The notes beneath the pieces are model-generated. The model saw nothing but the letters and a program-made list of their open reading frames with translations, made no database searches and had not been told where the DNA came from. The position numbers and the translations under genes are program-made. Shown here piece by piece: positions 1 through 6,502 of a DNA stretch of 7,150 bases. The first letter of the stretch is position 1. The number at the start of each line of letters is the position of its first letter. Source of the stretch: Sandaracinaceae bacterium (GTDB lineage Bacteria > Myxococcota_A > Polyangia > Polyangiales > Sandaracinaceae); assembly GCA_025056955.1 (NCBI GenBank), contig JANWYL010000164.1, positions 1-7,150 on the forward strand, read 5' to 3'.

Positions 1-1469
1 TACTCCAGGAAATGAAAACAGTGGCTGAGGAATATCTTGGCCAGGAGGTTCACAAGGCTGTCATCACAGTGCCTGCGTATTTCAACGACAATCAGCGCCA
101 GGCCACAAAAGACGCTGGAGAAATTGCGGGCCTTGAAGTGATTCGCATCATCAACGAGCCGACTGCTGCAGCTCTGGCTTATGGCTTTGGCAAAAACATC
201 GACAAAACCGTGGCGGTTTACGATCTTGGAGGCGGGACTTTTGATATTTCGATCATGGAAATCAGCTCAAATGGGGTGTTCCGGGTTGTGGGGACAGCAG
301 GTGACACCTTTCTTGGGGGTGAGGATTTTGATCAACGAATCATCGACTGGCTCGCAGACCAGTTTTTCAAGGAGCATGGCGTGGACTTGCGGCGGGACCG
401 GATGGCGCTTCAACGCTTAAAAGATGCGGCAGAAAGGGTCAAGTGTGAGCTTTCGAGCATTCTAGAAGGCGAAATTACCCTTCCTTTCATCACTTCTTCG
501 AAAAGCGGAGAGCCCTTGCATCTCCAGGTATCGCTTGGCCGCAATCAACTCGAAGCGATGACGAGTGACCTTGTGGTAAAAACGATAGAGATTTGCAAGG
601 CTGCTCTTAAAGAGGCTGAGCTTGAGCCTGGAGACATTGATGAGGTGATTTTGGTTGGTGGGATGACTCGAGTGCCTCTGGTACAGCGAGAAATTACAAA
701 ATTTTTTGGCAAAGAGCCCAACCGCAGTGTTCACCCCGATGAAGCAGTGGCGATTGGGGCGGCCATCCAGGGTGCAGCGCTCATGGAGGAAGCTCAGCAA
801 ATGGTGTTGCTCGATGTGACACCCCATACCCTCGGCATCATGGTGGCAGGTGGGTTTTTCGAGGAGCTCATCCCCCAAAACACCACTGTCCCGACCGCAC
901 GGAGCAAGGTGTTTACAACTGTTCGTGATAACCAAACCGCCGTGAAGATTCTTGTGATGCAAGGAGAGTCAAAGCGCGCTGAAGAAAACGAGCTTCTAGG
1001 CGAATTTGCGCTCACAGGGCTAAGGCCCGCACCCGCAGGTCAAGTCGAGATCGAAGTCACTTTCGAGATCAATGCCGATGGCATTGTGAGTGTTCACGCC
1101 CGCGACCTTGAGACCGGCAAAGAGCAATCGATCACAGTGACTGCTTCAAGTGGGCTTACCCGACAAGAAATCGAGGAAATGGTCAATGAGGCCAAAAGCC
1201 ATGCCTTGGCCAGGCGCCATGAGGAGGAAGTGGAACGGGCCAAGCAGCAAGCAGAAACCCTCATTGCCGAGATTGAGCGGCTTTTGCTGAAAGCACAAGA
1301 GGTGATGGGCGGCTCAGAGTTTGGAAGAGAGGCGATTGCCAAGGCCAATGCGTGCATTCAACGGGCACAAGCTGCAGGTGCTGCTGGAGACCTTGAGGCG
1401 CTCCGCACCGAAATCGGGATACTCGAGCGCACCCTTCGCATGTTTAAGGGAGCAGTGGGGGGGCGGTAG
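1..1469 (+). CDS. dnaK: DnaK/Hsp70 chaperone paralogue, 5' end outside window
   Basis: ATP-driven cytosolic chaperone that binds and releases exposed hydrophobic segments of unfolded proteins, normally with DnaJ and GrpE. The frame is open to the left edge (Leu-Gln-Glu precede the first visible Met at 12), so that Met is internal. By comparison with E. coli DnaK about 120 residues are missing. Counting from the Met at 12, ITVPAYFND is at 18-26, NEPTAAALAYG at 48-58, the phosphate motif DLGGGTFD at 71-78 (T76 matches E. coli T199), and the third Hsp70 signature, VILVGGMTRVP, lies before the linker MVLLD at 264-268. The beta substrate domain runs to about 380 and the helical lid from 381 to 485. 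The lid ends without the disordered acidic EEV-type tail. Arch positions equivalent to E. coli M404 and A429 are A279 and V304, while the pocket valine V436 is kept as V311. No dnaJ or grpE is adjacent, which fits a secondary paralogue rather than the housekeeping copy. Family certain; paralogue status inferred. Confidence 0.5.
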   Translation, partial: LQEMKTVAEEYLGQEVHKAVITVPAYFNDNQRQATKDAGEIAGLEVIRIINEPTAAALAYGFGKNIDKTVAVYDLGGGTFDISIMEISSNGVFRVVGTAGDTFLGGEDFDQRIIDWLADQFFKEHGVDLRRDRMALQRLKDAAERVKCELSSILEGEITLPFITSSKSGEPLHLQVSLGRNQLEAMTSDLVVKTIEICKAALKEAELEPGDIDEVILVGGMTRVPLVQREITKFFGKEPNRSVHPDEAVAIGAAIQGAALMEEAQQMVLLDVTPHTLGIMVAGGFFEELIPQNTTVPTARSKVFTTVRDNQTAVKILVMQGESKRAEENELLGEFALTGLRPAPAGQVEIEVTFEINADGIVSVHARDLETGKEQSITVTASSGLTRQEIEEMVNEAKSHALARRHEEEVERAKQQAETLIAEIERLLLKAQEVMGGSEFGREAIAKANACIQRAQAAGAAGDLEALRTEIGILERTLRMFKGAVGGR

Positions 1470-1487
1470 CAAGCCAAGGGGTGGGAC

Positions 1488-2894
1488 TCAGATGAAGATT
1501 CCAGCCACGCATGCGGTTGCATAGCTCGCAAGGAGCCCACCCAGCATCGCACGAAGGCCAAGGCGAGCGAGATCCTTGCGGCGAGACGGGGCAATCGTAC
1601 CAATCCCACCGATTTGAATGGCAATGGAGCCAAAGTTAGCGAAACCGCACAGGGCATAGGTGGTGATGGTGGCAGCCCGGTGGCTTATGGGATGGCTGCT
1701 TTCGAGATTGCGGGCAAGGTCAACGTAGGCAACGAATTCGTTCAAAACGATGCGCTTGCCAAGAATCGCTGCAACCTTTTCGCTGTCTTCAATGGGGACG
1801 CCCAAAAGGATTGCGATTGGCCAGTCGATCCAAGCGAGAATGCGCTCAAGCGTGATTTCAGGCCATGCCCTCAAAGAGGTGTCTCCCAAAAGCTCGGAGG
1901 CCTTTTCAATGCACCCAATCAAAAGAGAAGCATCAATTGAATTGGATTGAGACGCGCATCCCTGGGGGAGGGCAAGGCCTTTGGCCTGAAGCGCAACCAC
2001 CGCTTTTGCCCAAGCCCACCGGTTGTACAAGTGAGATGGGAGGGTAAGCAAGAAGTCCGTAAAAGAGATCAGGGCCACAAAAGCGAGCAGCATTGCCCCC
2101 ACGTTGAGGGCGAGGCGCAAGCCATCGGCTGCTCCTGTTGCCGCGGCGTCGATGAGGTTGACATAGGGGGTTGGGAGATCTTTGGGGAGCTTTCCCAAAG
2201 TCTCAGGAATGCCCTTTTCTGGAACGAGAATTTTGGAGATGACGAGGGCAGCTGGTGCAGACATCACGCTTGCTGCGATGAGGTGACCTGCAATGTGTGG
2301 AAAGTGGGGTGAAAGCATCCCCACGTAAGCAGCCATGACACCCCCTGCAACGGTTGCAAAGCCACCAACCATCACCGATGCAAGCTCGCTTTCAGTCATC
2401 TGCGCCACATATGGGCGAATCAACAAGGGTGCTTCCGTTTGTCCAACAAAGATATTGGCTGCAGCCGAAAGGGTTTCGGCACCAGAGGTGCCAAGGGTGC
2501 GCTGCATGAGCCAAGCCACCCCCCTCACAACCACCTGCATGAGGCCAAGGTGATACAAGATGGCGCTTAGGGATGAGAAAAAAACAATTGTGGGCAGCAC
2601 ATGAAGGGCAAAGGTAAAGTCGCGATCGATGTAGGAGCCAAACAAGAAGCGGCTTCCTTCGGTTGTGAACTGTAAAAGGCGAACGACACCATCATTGAGG
2701 TGAAGGAAAATGGCAGAGCCTGCTTGGGTGCGAAGCACAAATAATCCAAAGAGCACTTGGATGCCAGTTCCATAGAACACCACCCGCCACGGGAAGGCGC
2801 GGCGATCCAGCGAAAACAACCAAGCGATGGCAAAAACCGAAATCAGGCCTAAAAAGGACCTCAGTTGCTCGCCATAGGGGAAAGCATTGGGCAT
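1488..2894 (-). CDS. nupC: NupC/CNT-family Na+-coupled nucleoside transporter
   Basis: Inner-membrane symporter of the concentrative nucleoside transporter family, importing nucleosides with sodium or protons for salvage. The 468-residue protein has an N-terminal membrane domain, a gate region and the C-terminal Nucleos_tra2_C domain. The residues that bind uridine in Vibrio cholerae CNT can be placed: GQTE at 151-154 (Q154/T155/E156 in vcCNT), V186 (V188), E386 in LNEFVAY (E332), and N420 and S423 in CGFANFGS (N368/S371). The sodium-site positions N147, V150, T181 and V182 match vcCNT N149, V152, S183 and I184, with Ser changed to Thr. It is therefore probably functional, though substrate range cannot be read. 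Odd: between ALIS (274-277) and TLERILAW (348-355) it carries about 50 more residues than the NupC proteins I know. The ATG at 2894 has a GGAG seven bases upstream. It converges on dnaK with 18 bases between stops and no obvious hairpin terminator. Confidence 0.5.
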   Translation of the reverse strand: MPNAFPYGEQLRSFLGLISVFAIAWLFSLDRRAFPWRVVFYGTGIQVLFGLFVLRTQAGSAIFLHLNDGVVRLLQFTTEGSRFLFGSYIDRDFTFALHVLPTIVFFSSLSAILYHLGLMQVVVRGVAWLMQRTLGTSGAETLSAAANIFVGQTEAPLLIRPYVAQMTESELASVMVGGFATVAGGVMAAYVGMLSPHFPHIAGHLIAASVMSAPAALVISKILVPEKGIPETLGKLPKDLPTPYVNLIDAAATGAADGLRLALNVGAMLLAFVALISFTDFLLTLPSHLYNRWAWAKAVVALQAKGLALPQGCASQSNSIDASLLIGCIEKASELLGDTSLRAWPEITLERILAWIDWPIAILLGVPIEDSEKVAAILGKRIVLNEFVAYVDLARNLESSHPISHRAATITTYALCGFANFGSIAIQIGGIGTIAPSRRKDLARLGLRAMLGGLLASYATACVAGIFI

Positions 2895-2901
2895 AAGGGG
2901 G

Positions 2902-2905
2902 CTCC
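2902..2905 (-). promoter_or_regulatory. Ribosome binding site of nupC
   Basis: On the minus strand GGAG lies seven bases before the ATG at 2894, which supports that start. A second purine-rich AAGGAG further upstream (about 25 bases from the ATG) faces only an out-of-frame TTG, so it does not indicate another nupC start. Confidence 0.5.
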
Positions 2906-2924
2906 ACTCAACCCAATCTCCTTA

Positions 2925-2940
2925 CCTCAGTTCACCGAGG
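2925..2940 (-). promoter_or_regulatory. Small hairpin in the nupC leader
   Basis: Read as minus-strand RNA, CCUCGG-UGAA-CUGAGG forms a six-pair stem, including one G-U pair, closed by a UGAA tetraloop. It ends 30 bases before the nupC start codon and 19 bases before its GGAG. No U-run follows, so it is not a terminator. It could affect translation or stability of the nupC leader, or be chance; no known riboswitch consensus was recognised. Confidence 0.5.
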
Positions 2941-2965
2941 ATGTTCATGAGATTTGTTTAGAGTA

Positions 2966-2979
2966 GAAAACTTGTTTTC
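2966..2979. repeat. Short dyad upstream of nupC (GAAAAC-TT-GTTTTC)
   Basis: Two perfect 6-base inverted arms are separated by two bases, 71 bases upstream of the nupC start codon in AT-rich DNA. The position suits an operator, but it is short and low in complexity, and I could not fit a convincing -35/-10 pair next to it. Confidence 0.5.
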
Positions 2980-3060
2980 ATGCGAACACAAAATCAATTT
3001 CCTTTGTTTCTAATTGGAACTTCGCAATGCAGAACTAGTTTCGATTTTCAATTGTGAATC

Positions 3061-3522
3061 TCAATCTAAAATCTCTACTTTTCCTTTGGTATTAATCCAA
3101 ACTGACGAAAATGCTTTTATCGAAGATTTTTCTTTTTTATGCACTTCAAACAAAATCCCTATCGGATAATGCTTTGGAATTGCTAGGACCAGCCAAAGAT
3201 TCTTATCAATTTTTCCTAATTCAATCATTATGGTGATTTCATCTCCATTTTCTCTTAGTTTTAATATTTGACCTAAAGCTGTGTATTCAAAAGTAAGTTC
3301 TCCAAAGCCATGTTGGTATCCAAGAACTATTTGCTCGTATCTTTTATTATCCAGGAGCGATTCTAAATCAACATTTGGAAACCATTTAACAAAGAATTTT
3401 TTGTTTTTGACCAATTCAATTAGTTGTGCACCCTTTTTTGGTCCATAATTTCCAATGACATCATGTAGAAACTTTGCAACCAATAGTTCTTGTATTTCCG
3501 GGAACAATTTGACGTGGAACAT
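3061..3522 (-). CDS. Hypothetical 153-residue protein, AT-rich orphan gene
   Basis: I do not recognise this protein. It is mixed alpha/beta in appearance, rich in Lys, Phe, Ile and Leu. The N-terminal half (about 1-60) looks helical and basic, with a PKKGAQLIELVKNKKFF stretch. The C-terminal half has alternating hydrophobic segments suggestive of beta strands, such as EITIMIELGK and NLWLVLAIPK, and it ends in Asp. There is no signal peptide, membrane segment or known catalytic motif. Support for coding is a full frame opening with ATG, a GAGG five bases upstream, and low-GC codon use that is consistent through the frame. It lies between two genes on the same strand, 84 bases after the SDR stop and 166 bases before the nupC start, so its own promoter is likely. 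Its composition unlike its neighbours suggests transfer; an accessory or immunity-type role is possible but only a guess. Confidence 0.5.
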   Translation of the reverse strand: MFHVKLFPEIQELLVAKFLHDVIGNYGPKKGAQLIELVKNKKFFVKWFPNVDLESLLDNKRYEQIVLGYQHGFGELTFEYTALGQILKLRENGDEITIMIELGKIDKNLWLVLAIPKHYPIGILFEVHKKEKSSIKAFSSVWINTKGKVEILD

Positions 3523-3527
3523 TTTTT

Positions 3528-3531
3528 CCTC
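3528..3531 (-). promoter_or_regulatory. Ribosome binding site of the orphan gene
   Basis: On the minus strand GAGG, followed by five A bases, precedes the ATG at 3522. The spacing of five bases is adequate, and this supports the frame as a real gene. Confidence 0.5.
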
Positions 3532-3606
3532 GCACTCGTTTTTTAGTGTATCAATTTCTGTTTTGTTTGCTAGCTATTTTTTATGTCTGGTATTTGCTGT
3601 GTTTTG

Positions 3607-4734
3607 TCATTGAAGGGGTTGGGGATCTTCGTTCTCGTCGATGGCATCCCATGCATCCCATGGTAATCCCGGCTGTTCTCGGTTATTCCGGATGCGGACA
3701 TTTTGCACCATAGAAGTTACGTAACGCTCAAATGGGGTGCACTCGATGTTGTGAGGGGAAAGAATGCTTCGTGCATTCCCATCGTCGTAGGTGACTTGTT
3801 TTGCAACTTGCTCTAAGAAATCGGATGGAAGCTTGGTGATGAGGTTCACCCCAGGAAGGTGAAGAAGGGACCATGAAAGCTTTTTGGGCAATAAAAAACG
3901 AGGAGGAGGACGGCCAAGGGACATGGCGACGATATCAAAAAAGTTGCGAAGGGTTGGCGGACGAGGATCAACAAGGTGAAAGGTGCGCCCAATGGCGGTT
4001 GGATCTTTTGAAATCACGCATCCTGCCCGCACAGCATAATCAACTGGAACGAGGTGAAGTGTGGCATCAGGAGGGAGTGGAATAAGGGGAGAGGTATCAA
4101 CTGGAGTGTTCAAAAGCCAGAGGATAAGAAGGTAGGGGCCATCCAAGCGATCGATGGCTCCAGTTTGGGAATCACCCACAATGATTGAAGGGCGCAAGAT
4201 GGTGATGGGAAGCCCCTTTTTCATGGCGCGCCGGACAATGGACTCGGCGTGGAAGCGGCTTTCTTCAATGGGGTTGTGGAATCGGGTTGGCACGAGTTCT
4301 TCTTCACGAATCAACCCCTCACGCTTGCCAGAAACCAAGGTGGTGGACCAGTGGACCAGGCGCTCAAAGCGAGGCCCTGCGCTTTGGGCAAACTCAATCA
4401 CCTCACGGGTGCCTTGAACATTGGTGCGTCTGGCAAGTTCAATTGGAGCAGCGGGATGCTTGACAGCAGCGCAGTGGTGAATGATCCGGACCTCGCGGAG
4501 CAGTTGCATGTATTCTGCACCAGAGAGGCCCATATCGATTGAGGCCACATCCCCCTCGATGAGCTGCACTCGTGTTGGCTGAGGAAGGCGCTGTTTTATG
4601 GCTTCGGCACGGGCAAAAAAACGCTCAGGAACAAGGCAAATGATGGGTTCTGCCTCATCGCCCTCATCGAGCAGCGCCTCCACCAGCCGAAGTGCAACAA
4701 AAGAAGTTGGAAATCCTGTGACGAGAATGGACAT
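3607..4734 (-). CDS. SDR-family (thioester-reductase-like) protein with degenerate active site
   Basis: This is a 375-residue extended short-chain dehydrogenase/reductase of the NAD_binding_4 (fatty acyl-CoA/thioester reductase-like) type. Family members reduce acyl thioesters or act on lipid-like substrates with NAD(P)H. Visible landmarks are the N-terminal strand ILVTG (3-7), GDV (61-63), HHCAAV (86-91), the structural NV (105-106), HWSTT (128-132), LRPSIIVGDSQTG (180-192) and a C-terminal substrate region. Two key elements are abnormal. The GxxGxxG nucleotide loop reads TGFPTSFVA, although TGFP is, as I recall, usual for this subfamily. The catalytic YxxxK reads I156-E-E-S-R160 in the context FHNPIEESRFHAE. 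Cofactor binding may survive, but normal hydride-transfer chemistry is doubtful. The ATG at 4734 was chosen because the Rossmann strand begins right there; the frame stays open to 5064 but that extension is low complexity and overlaps the divergent oxidase. No good ribosome binding site is seen. The tail from about 346 is polar, with WDAWDA. Confidence 0.5.
   Translation of the reverse strand: MSILVTGFPTSFVALRLVEALLDEGDEAEPIICLVPERFFARAEAIKQRLPQPTRVQLIEGDVASIDMGLSGAEYMQLLREVRIIHHCAAVKHPAAPIELARRTNVQGTREVIEFAQSAGPRFERLVHWSTTLVSGKREGLIREEELVPTRFHNPIEESRFHAESIVRRAMKKGLPITILRPSIIVGDSQTGAIDRLDGPYLLILWLLNTPVDTSPLIPLPPDATLHLVPVDYAVRAGCVISKDPTAIGRTFHLVDPRPPTLRNFFDIVAMSLGRPPPRFLLPKKLSWSLLHLPGVNLITKLPSDFLEQVAKQVTYDDGNARSILSPHNIECTPFERYVTSMVQNVRIRNNREQPGLPWDAWDAIDENEDPQPLQ
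3644..3661. repeat. 9-base tandem duplication in the SDR 3' end
   Basis: GCATCCCAT occurs twice head to tail. It encodes the repeated Trp-Asp-Ala in the C-terminal tail of the SDR protein and keeps the frame. It is probably a small slippage event without functional meaning. Confidence 0.5.
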
Positions 4735-4745
4735 CGGCAATAGAG

Positions 4746-4767
4746 TTGTCGCATTCTTTGGCGACAA
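4746..4767. promoter_or_regulatory. Inverted repeat in divergent SDR/oxidase region
   Basis: TTGTCGC and GCGACAA are perfect 7-base inverted arms separated by eight bases, inside the 67-base gap between two divergently transcribed genes. The left arm starts 12 bases from the SDR start codon and the right arm ends 34 bases before the first oxidase ATG. The placement suits a regulator binding site controlling both genes. A TTATAC box at 4788-4793 could serve as a -10 for the oxidase, giving a nearly leaderless transcript, but no matching -35 was found. Confidence 0.5.
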
Positions 4768-4801
4768 GACAAGAAAGGACAAGCAGGTTATACCTTGAGG
4801 C

Positions 4802-6499
4802 ATGGCTCGCACCTTGCTTTTCGATTGGTTTCGTCGCTTGTACGCAATGCATCGCTTGGCCCGTGAGCGGGCCATGCCGCCTTTGGAGGTTGTTGGCATG
4901 GACCTCGAGGAGCGCCGACTCAAGTGGTCAAGGCGAGGAGTGCTTCGGGCAGGGATGATCGGCGCAGGCGCCATGGCCATGCGTGGGCTTTCGGCTTGTG
5001 ATGCTCCAGGAGAAAGCATTCCCGTGGCTGTGGTTGGGGCAGGCCTTGCGGGGCTCGTTTGCACCCACCGCCTGCACCAGGCAGGCTTGCGCGTTCAGCT
5101 TTTTGAAGCTTCAAACCGAACAGGGGGGCGAACCTTCACCGCTCGAGGCATGCTCGAAGGAGGCCAAATCTGCGAGCTCGGTGGAGAACTCGTGAATTCG
5201 AACCACATGACCATGCATGCGCTTGTCATGGAATTTGGCCTGAGCTTGGATGATCTGCTCGAGCCAAGCCTGAGAGAGACGTACCACATTGGGGGTCGGG
5301 ATGTACCGGTAGATGAAATCTCGACCGCCTTTGAGCCTGTGGCTCAGGCGATTGCTCGAGATTTCGAGCCGACCATGGAGGTCGATGCGATGGGAGAACC
5401 CACCCCTCGGGCCATCGAGGCTTTTATGCGCCTTGACAGAACTTCTTTGAAAGATTGGCTGGGTGATCCACGCAATGGCGCTAACCCCCTGATCCGCACC
5501 CTCCTTGAAATCGCCTACATTTGCGAATACGGCCTCGAAGCCGAGGAGCAATCCGTTCTCAACCTCATGTACCTTATCGATTACCGGATGGTAAGGCCCT
5601 TTCGCATCCTTGGTGATTCGGATGAGCGCTATCACATTCACGAGGGGTCAGAGGCCATTGCTCAAGCCATTACCCGCCTCTATGCCGATCGCATTCACCT
5701 TGAGCATCGCTTGGTTGCCATCCGAAAGGGCAGTGGCGGAAAAATTCGCTTGGTTTTTAGCCGGGGAGGATCGACGGTTGAGCGCGACTTCGAACAAGTG
5801 GTGTTCACCATCCCCTTCACCATGCTGAGGGAGGTGGAAATCGATGATGGGTTGATTTCGCCGATGAAGAGGATGACCATCAATGGCCTTGGCTATGGGA
5901 CCAATGCCAAGCTCATGATGCAGACGCGCACAAGGGTGTGGAGGGGGATGGGCAAAAACGGTGCTGGATACACCGATAACGGTGCCCAGGCTTTTTGGGA
6001 TACCTCAAGGGGCCAAGCAGGTGCGCATGGAATCCTCACCAACTTTACTGGGGGGAGAAAAGGAGTTGAAATCGGGCAGGGGAGCGCATCTGAGCAAGCC
6101 GATCGCACAGCCCAGCTGATCGAACAGGTTTTTCCTGGCTTTGTAGGAGCAAGAAACGGTACAGCCCTTCGGATGCACTGGCCAACAGCGCCTTTTGCGA
6201 AGGGGAGCTATGCTTGCTACCGGCCTGGACAGTGGTCGTGGCATGGGCTCGAGCGTGAGACAGAGGCAGAAGGGAAGCTGCTTTTTGCAGGGGAACACAC
6301 TTCAGTTGATTTCCAGGGCTTTATGGAAGGTGCTGCTTCGGAAGGTGCACGAGCGGCCATGGAAATCCTTGAGCGCAGAAGAATGAGGGGGAGGGCGGAG
6401 ATGCTGGTTGAACTCGGTTTGGTGGTGCCCTCCCGGCCACACCCAAGACGCGGCCTTCTTCGCGTGGCCGAAGCCATCCGGCGCAACCACTCTCAATAG
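4802..6499 (+). CDS. Flavin amine oxidase, Tat-exported putative lipoprotein
   Basis: FAD-dependent oxidase of the monoamine/L-amino-acid oxidase family. Such enzymes oxidise an amine to an imine, which hydrolyses to aldehyde or keto acid plus ammonia, with H2O2 formed. Counting from the ATG at 4802 (565 residues), the dinucleotide loop VVGAGLAGL begins at 77, E102 binds the ribose, and TGGR is at 107-110. K370 matches the flavin-N5 lysine of MAO. The C-terminal FAD motif FAGEHTS is at 495-501. Y470 and F507 occupy the aromatic-cage positions (MAO-B Y398 and Y435). The N-terminus has twin arginines in SRRGVLR (43-49), a short hydrophobic run, and LSAC ending at C66. This reads as a Tat signal with a lipobox, so the enzyme is likely extracytoplasmic and lipid-anchored. 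Start: ATG 4802 has GAGG only one base away. ATG 4898 (residue 33) has GGAGG at ideal spacing and gives a typical 11-residue n-region. I keep 4802 because an N-terminal MARTxLF extension recalls relatives. Substrate unknown. Confidence 0.5.
   Translation: MARTLLFDWFRRLYAMHRLARERAMPPLEVVGMDLEERRLKWSRRGVLRAGMIGAGAMAMRGLSACDAPGESIPVAVVGAGLAGLVCTHRLHQAGLRVQLFEASNRTGGRTFTARGMLEGGQICELGGELVNSNHMTMHALVMEFGLSLDDLLEPSLRETYHIGGRDVPVDEISTAFEPVAQAIARDFEPTMEVDAMGEPTPRAIEAFMRLDRTSLKDWLGDPRNGANPLIRTLLEIAYICEYGLEAEEQSVLNLMYLIDYRMVRPFRILGDSDERYHIHEGSEAIAQAITRLYADRIHLEHRLVAIRKGSGGKIRLVFSRGGSTVERDFEQVVFTIPFTMLREVEIDDGLISPMKRMTINGLGYGTNAKLMMQTRTRVWRGMGKNGAGYTDNGAQAFWDTSRGQAGAHGILTNFTGGRKGVEIGQGSASEQADRTAQLIEQVFPGFVGARNGTALRMHWPTAPFAKGSYACYRPGQWSWHGLERETEAEGKLLFAGEHTSVDFQGFMEGAASEGARAAMEILERRRMRGRAEMLVELGLVVPSRPHPRRGLLRVAEAIRRNHSQ
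4885..4889 (+). promoter_or_regulatory. Ribosome binding site supporting alternative oxidase start at 4898
   Basis: GGAGG lies eight bases before the in-frame ATG at 4898. It is a much better match than anything before the ATG at 4802. If used, the protein has 533 residues and begins MDLEERRLKWSRRG, directly entering the Tat signal. Confidence 0.5.
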
Positions 6500-6502
6500 G
6501 AC

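Larger units (their letters stand above)
2941..3606. other. AT-rich segment, possible acquired island
   Basis: Base composition shifts sharply here. Two hand-counted 60-base lines (3121-3180 and 3241-3300) are 32% and 28% GC, against 53% for 4381-4440 in the neighbouring gene. The segment holds one gene (3061-3522), a 120-base AT-rich stretch before nupC (2941-3060) and an 84-base leader (3523-3606). No integrase, transposase, tRNA end or clear flanking direct repeat is visible, so the route of entry, if any, is unknown. Confidence 0.5.

Noticed and set aside
462..962. 166-codon open frame on the minus strand inside dnaK
   Set aside because: It is antisense to highly conserved Hsp70 sequence and the translation is rich in His and Cys without domain features, so it is a shadow frame.
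1440..1500. Possible shared terminator between convergent dnaK and nupC
   Set aside because: The stretch is G-rich, but I found no inverted repeat with a following T-run on either strand.
1614..2312. Several plus-strand open frames of 60-121 codons inside nupC
   Set aside because: All are antisense to the well-conserved transporter and none resembles a protein family.
3033..3040. AACTAGTT palindrome in the AT-rich spacer
   Set aside because: An eight-base palindrome in low-complexity DNA is expected by chance, with no extended arms and no T-run to suggest a terminator.
3644..3661. Tandem 9-base repeat as a possible regulatory or phase-variable element
   Set aside because: There are only two copies inside a coding tail, and the repeat length is a multiple of three, so it cannot switch the frame.
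4735..5064. N-terminal extension of the SDR reading frame by 110 residues
   Set aside because: The added residues are Ser/Arg/Pro-rich with no domain, and they overlap the conserved N-terminal and FAD-loop region of the divergent oxidase. The SDR fold begins exactly at the Met at 4734.
5111..5641. 176-codon open frame on the minus strand inside the oxidase
   Set aside because: It lies opposite the conserved flavin oxidase frame and has no recognisable protein features; it arises from codon bias.
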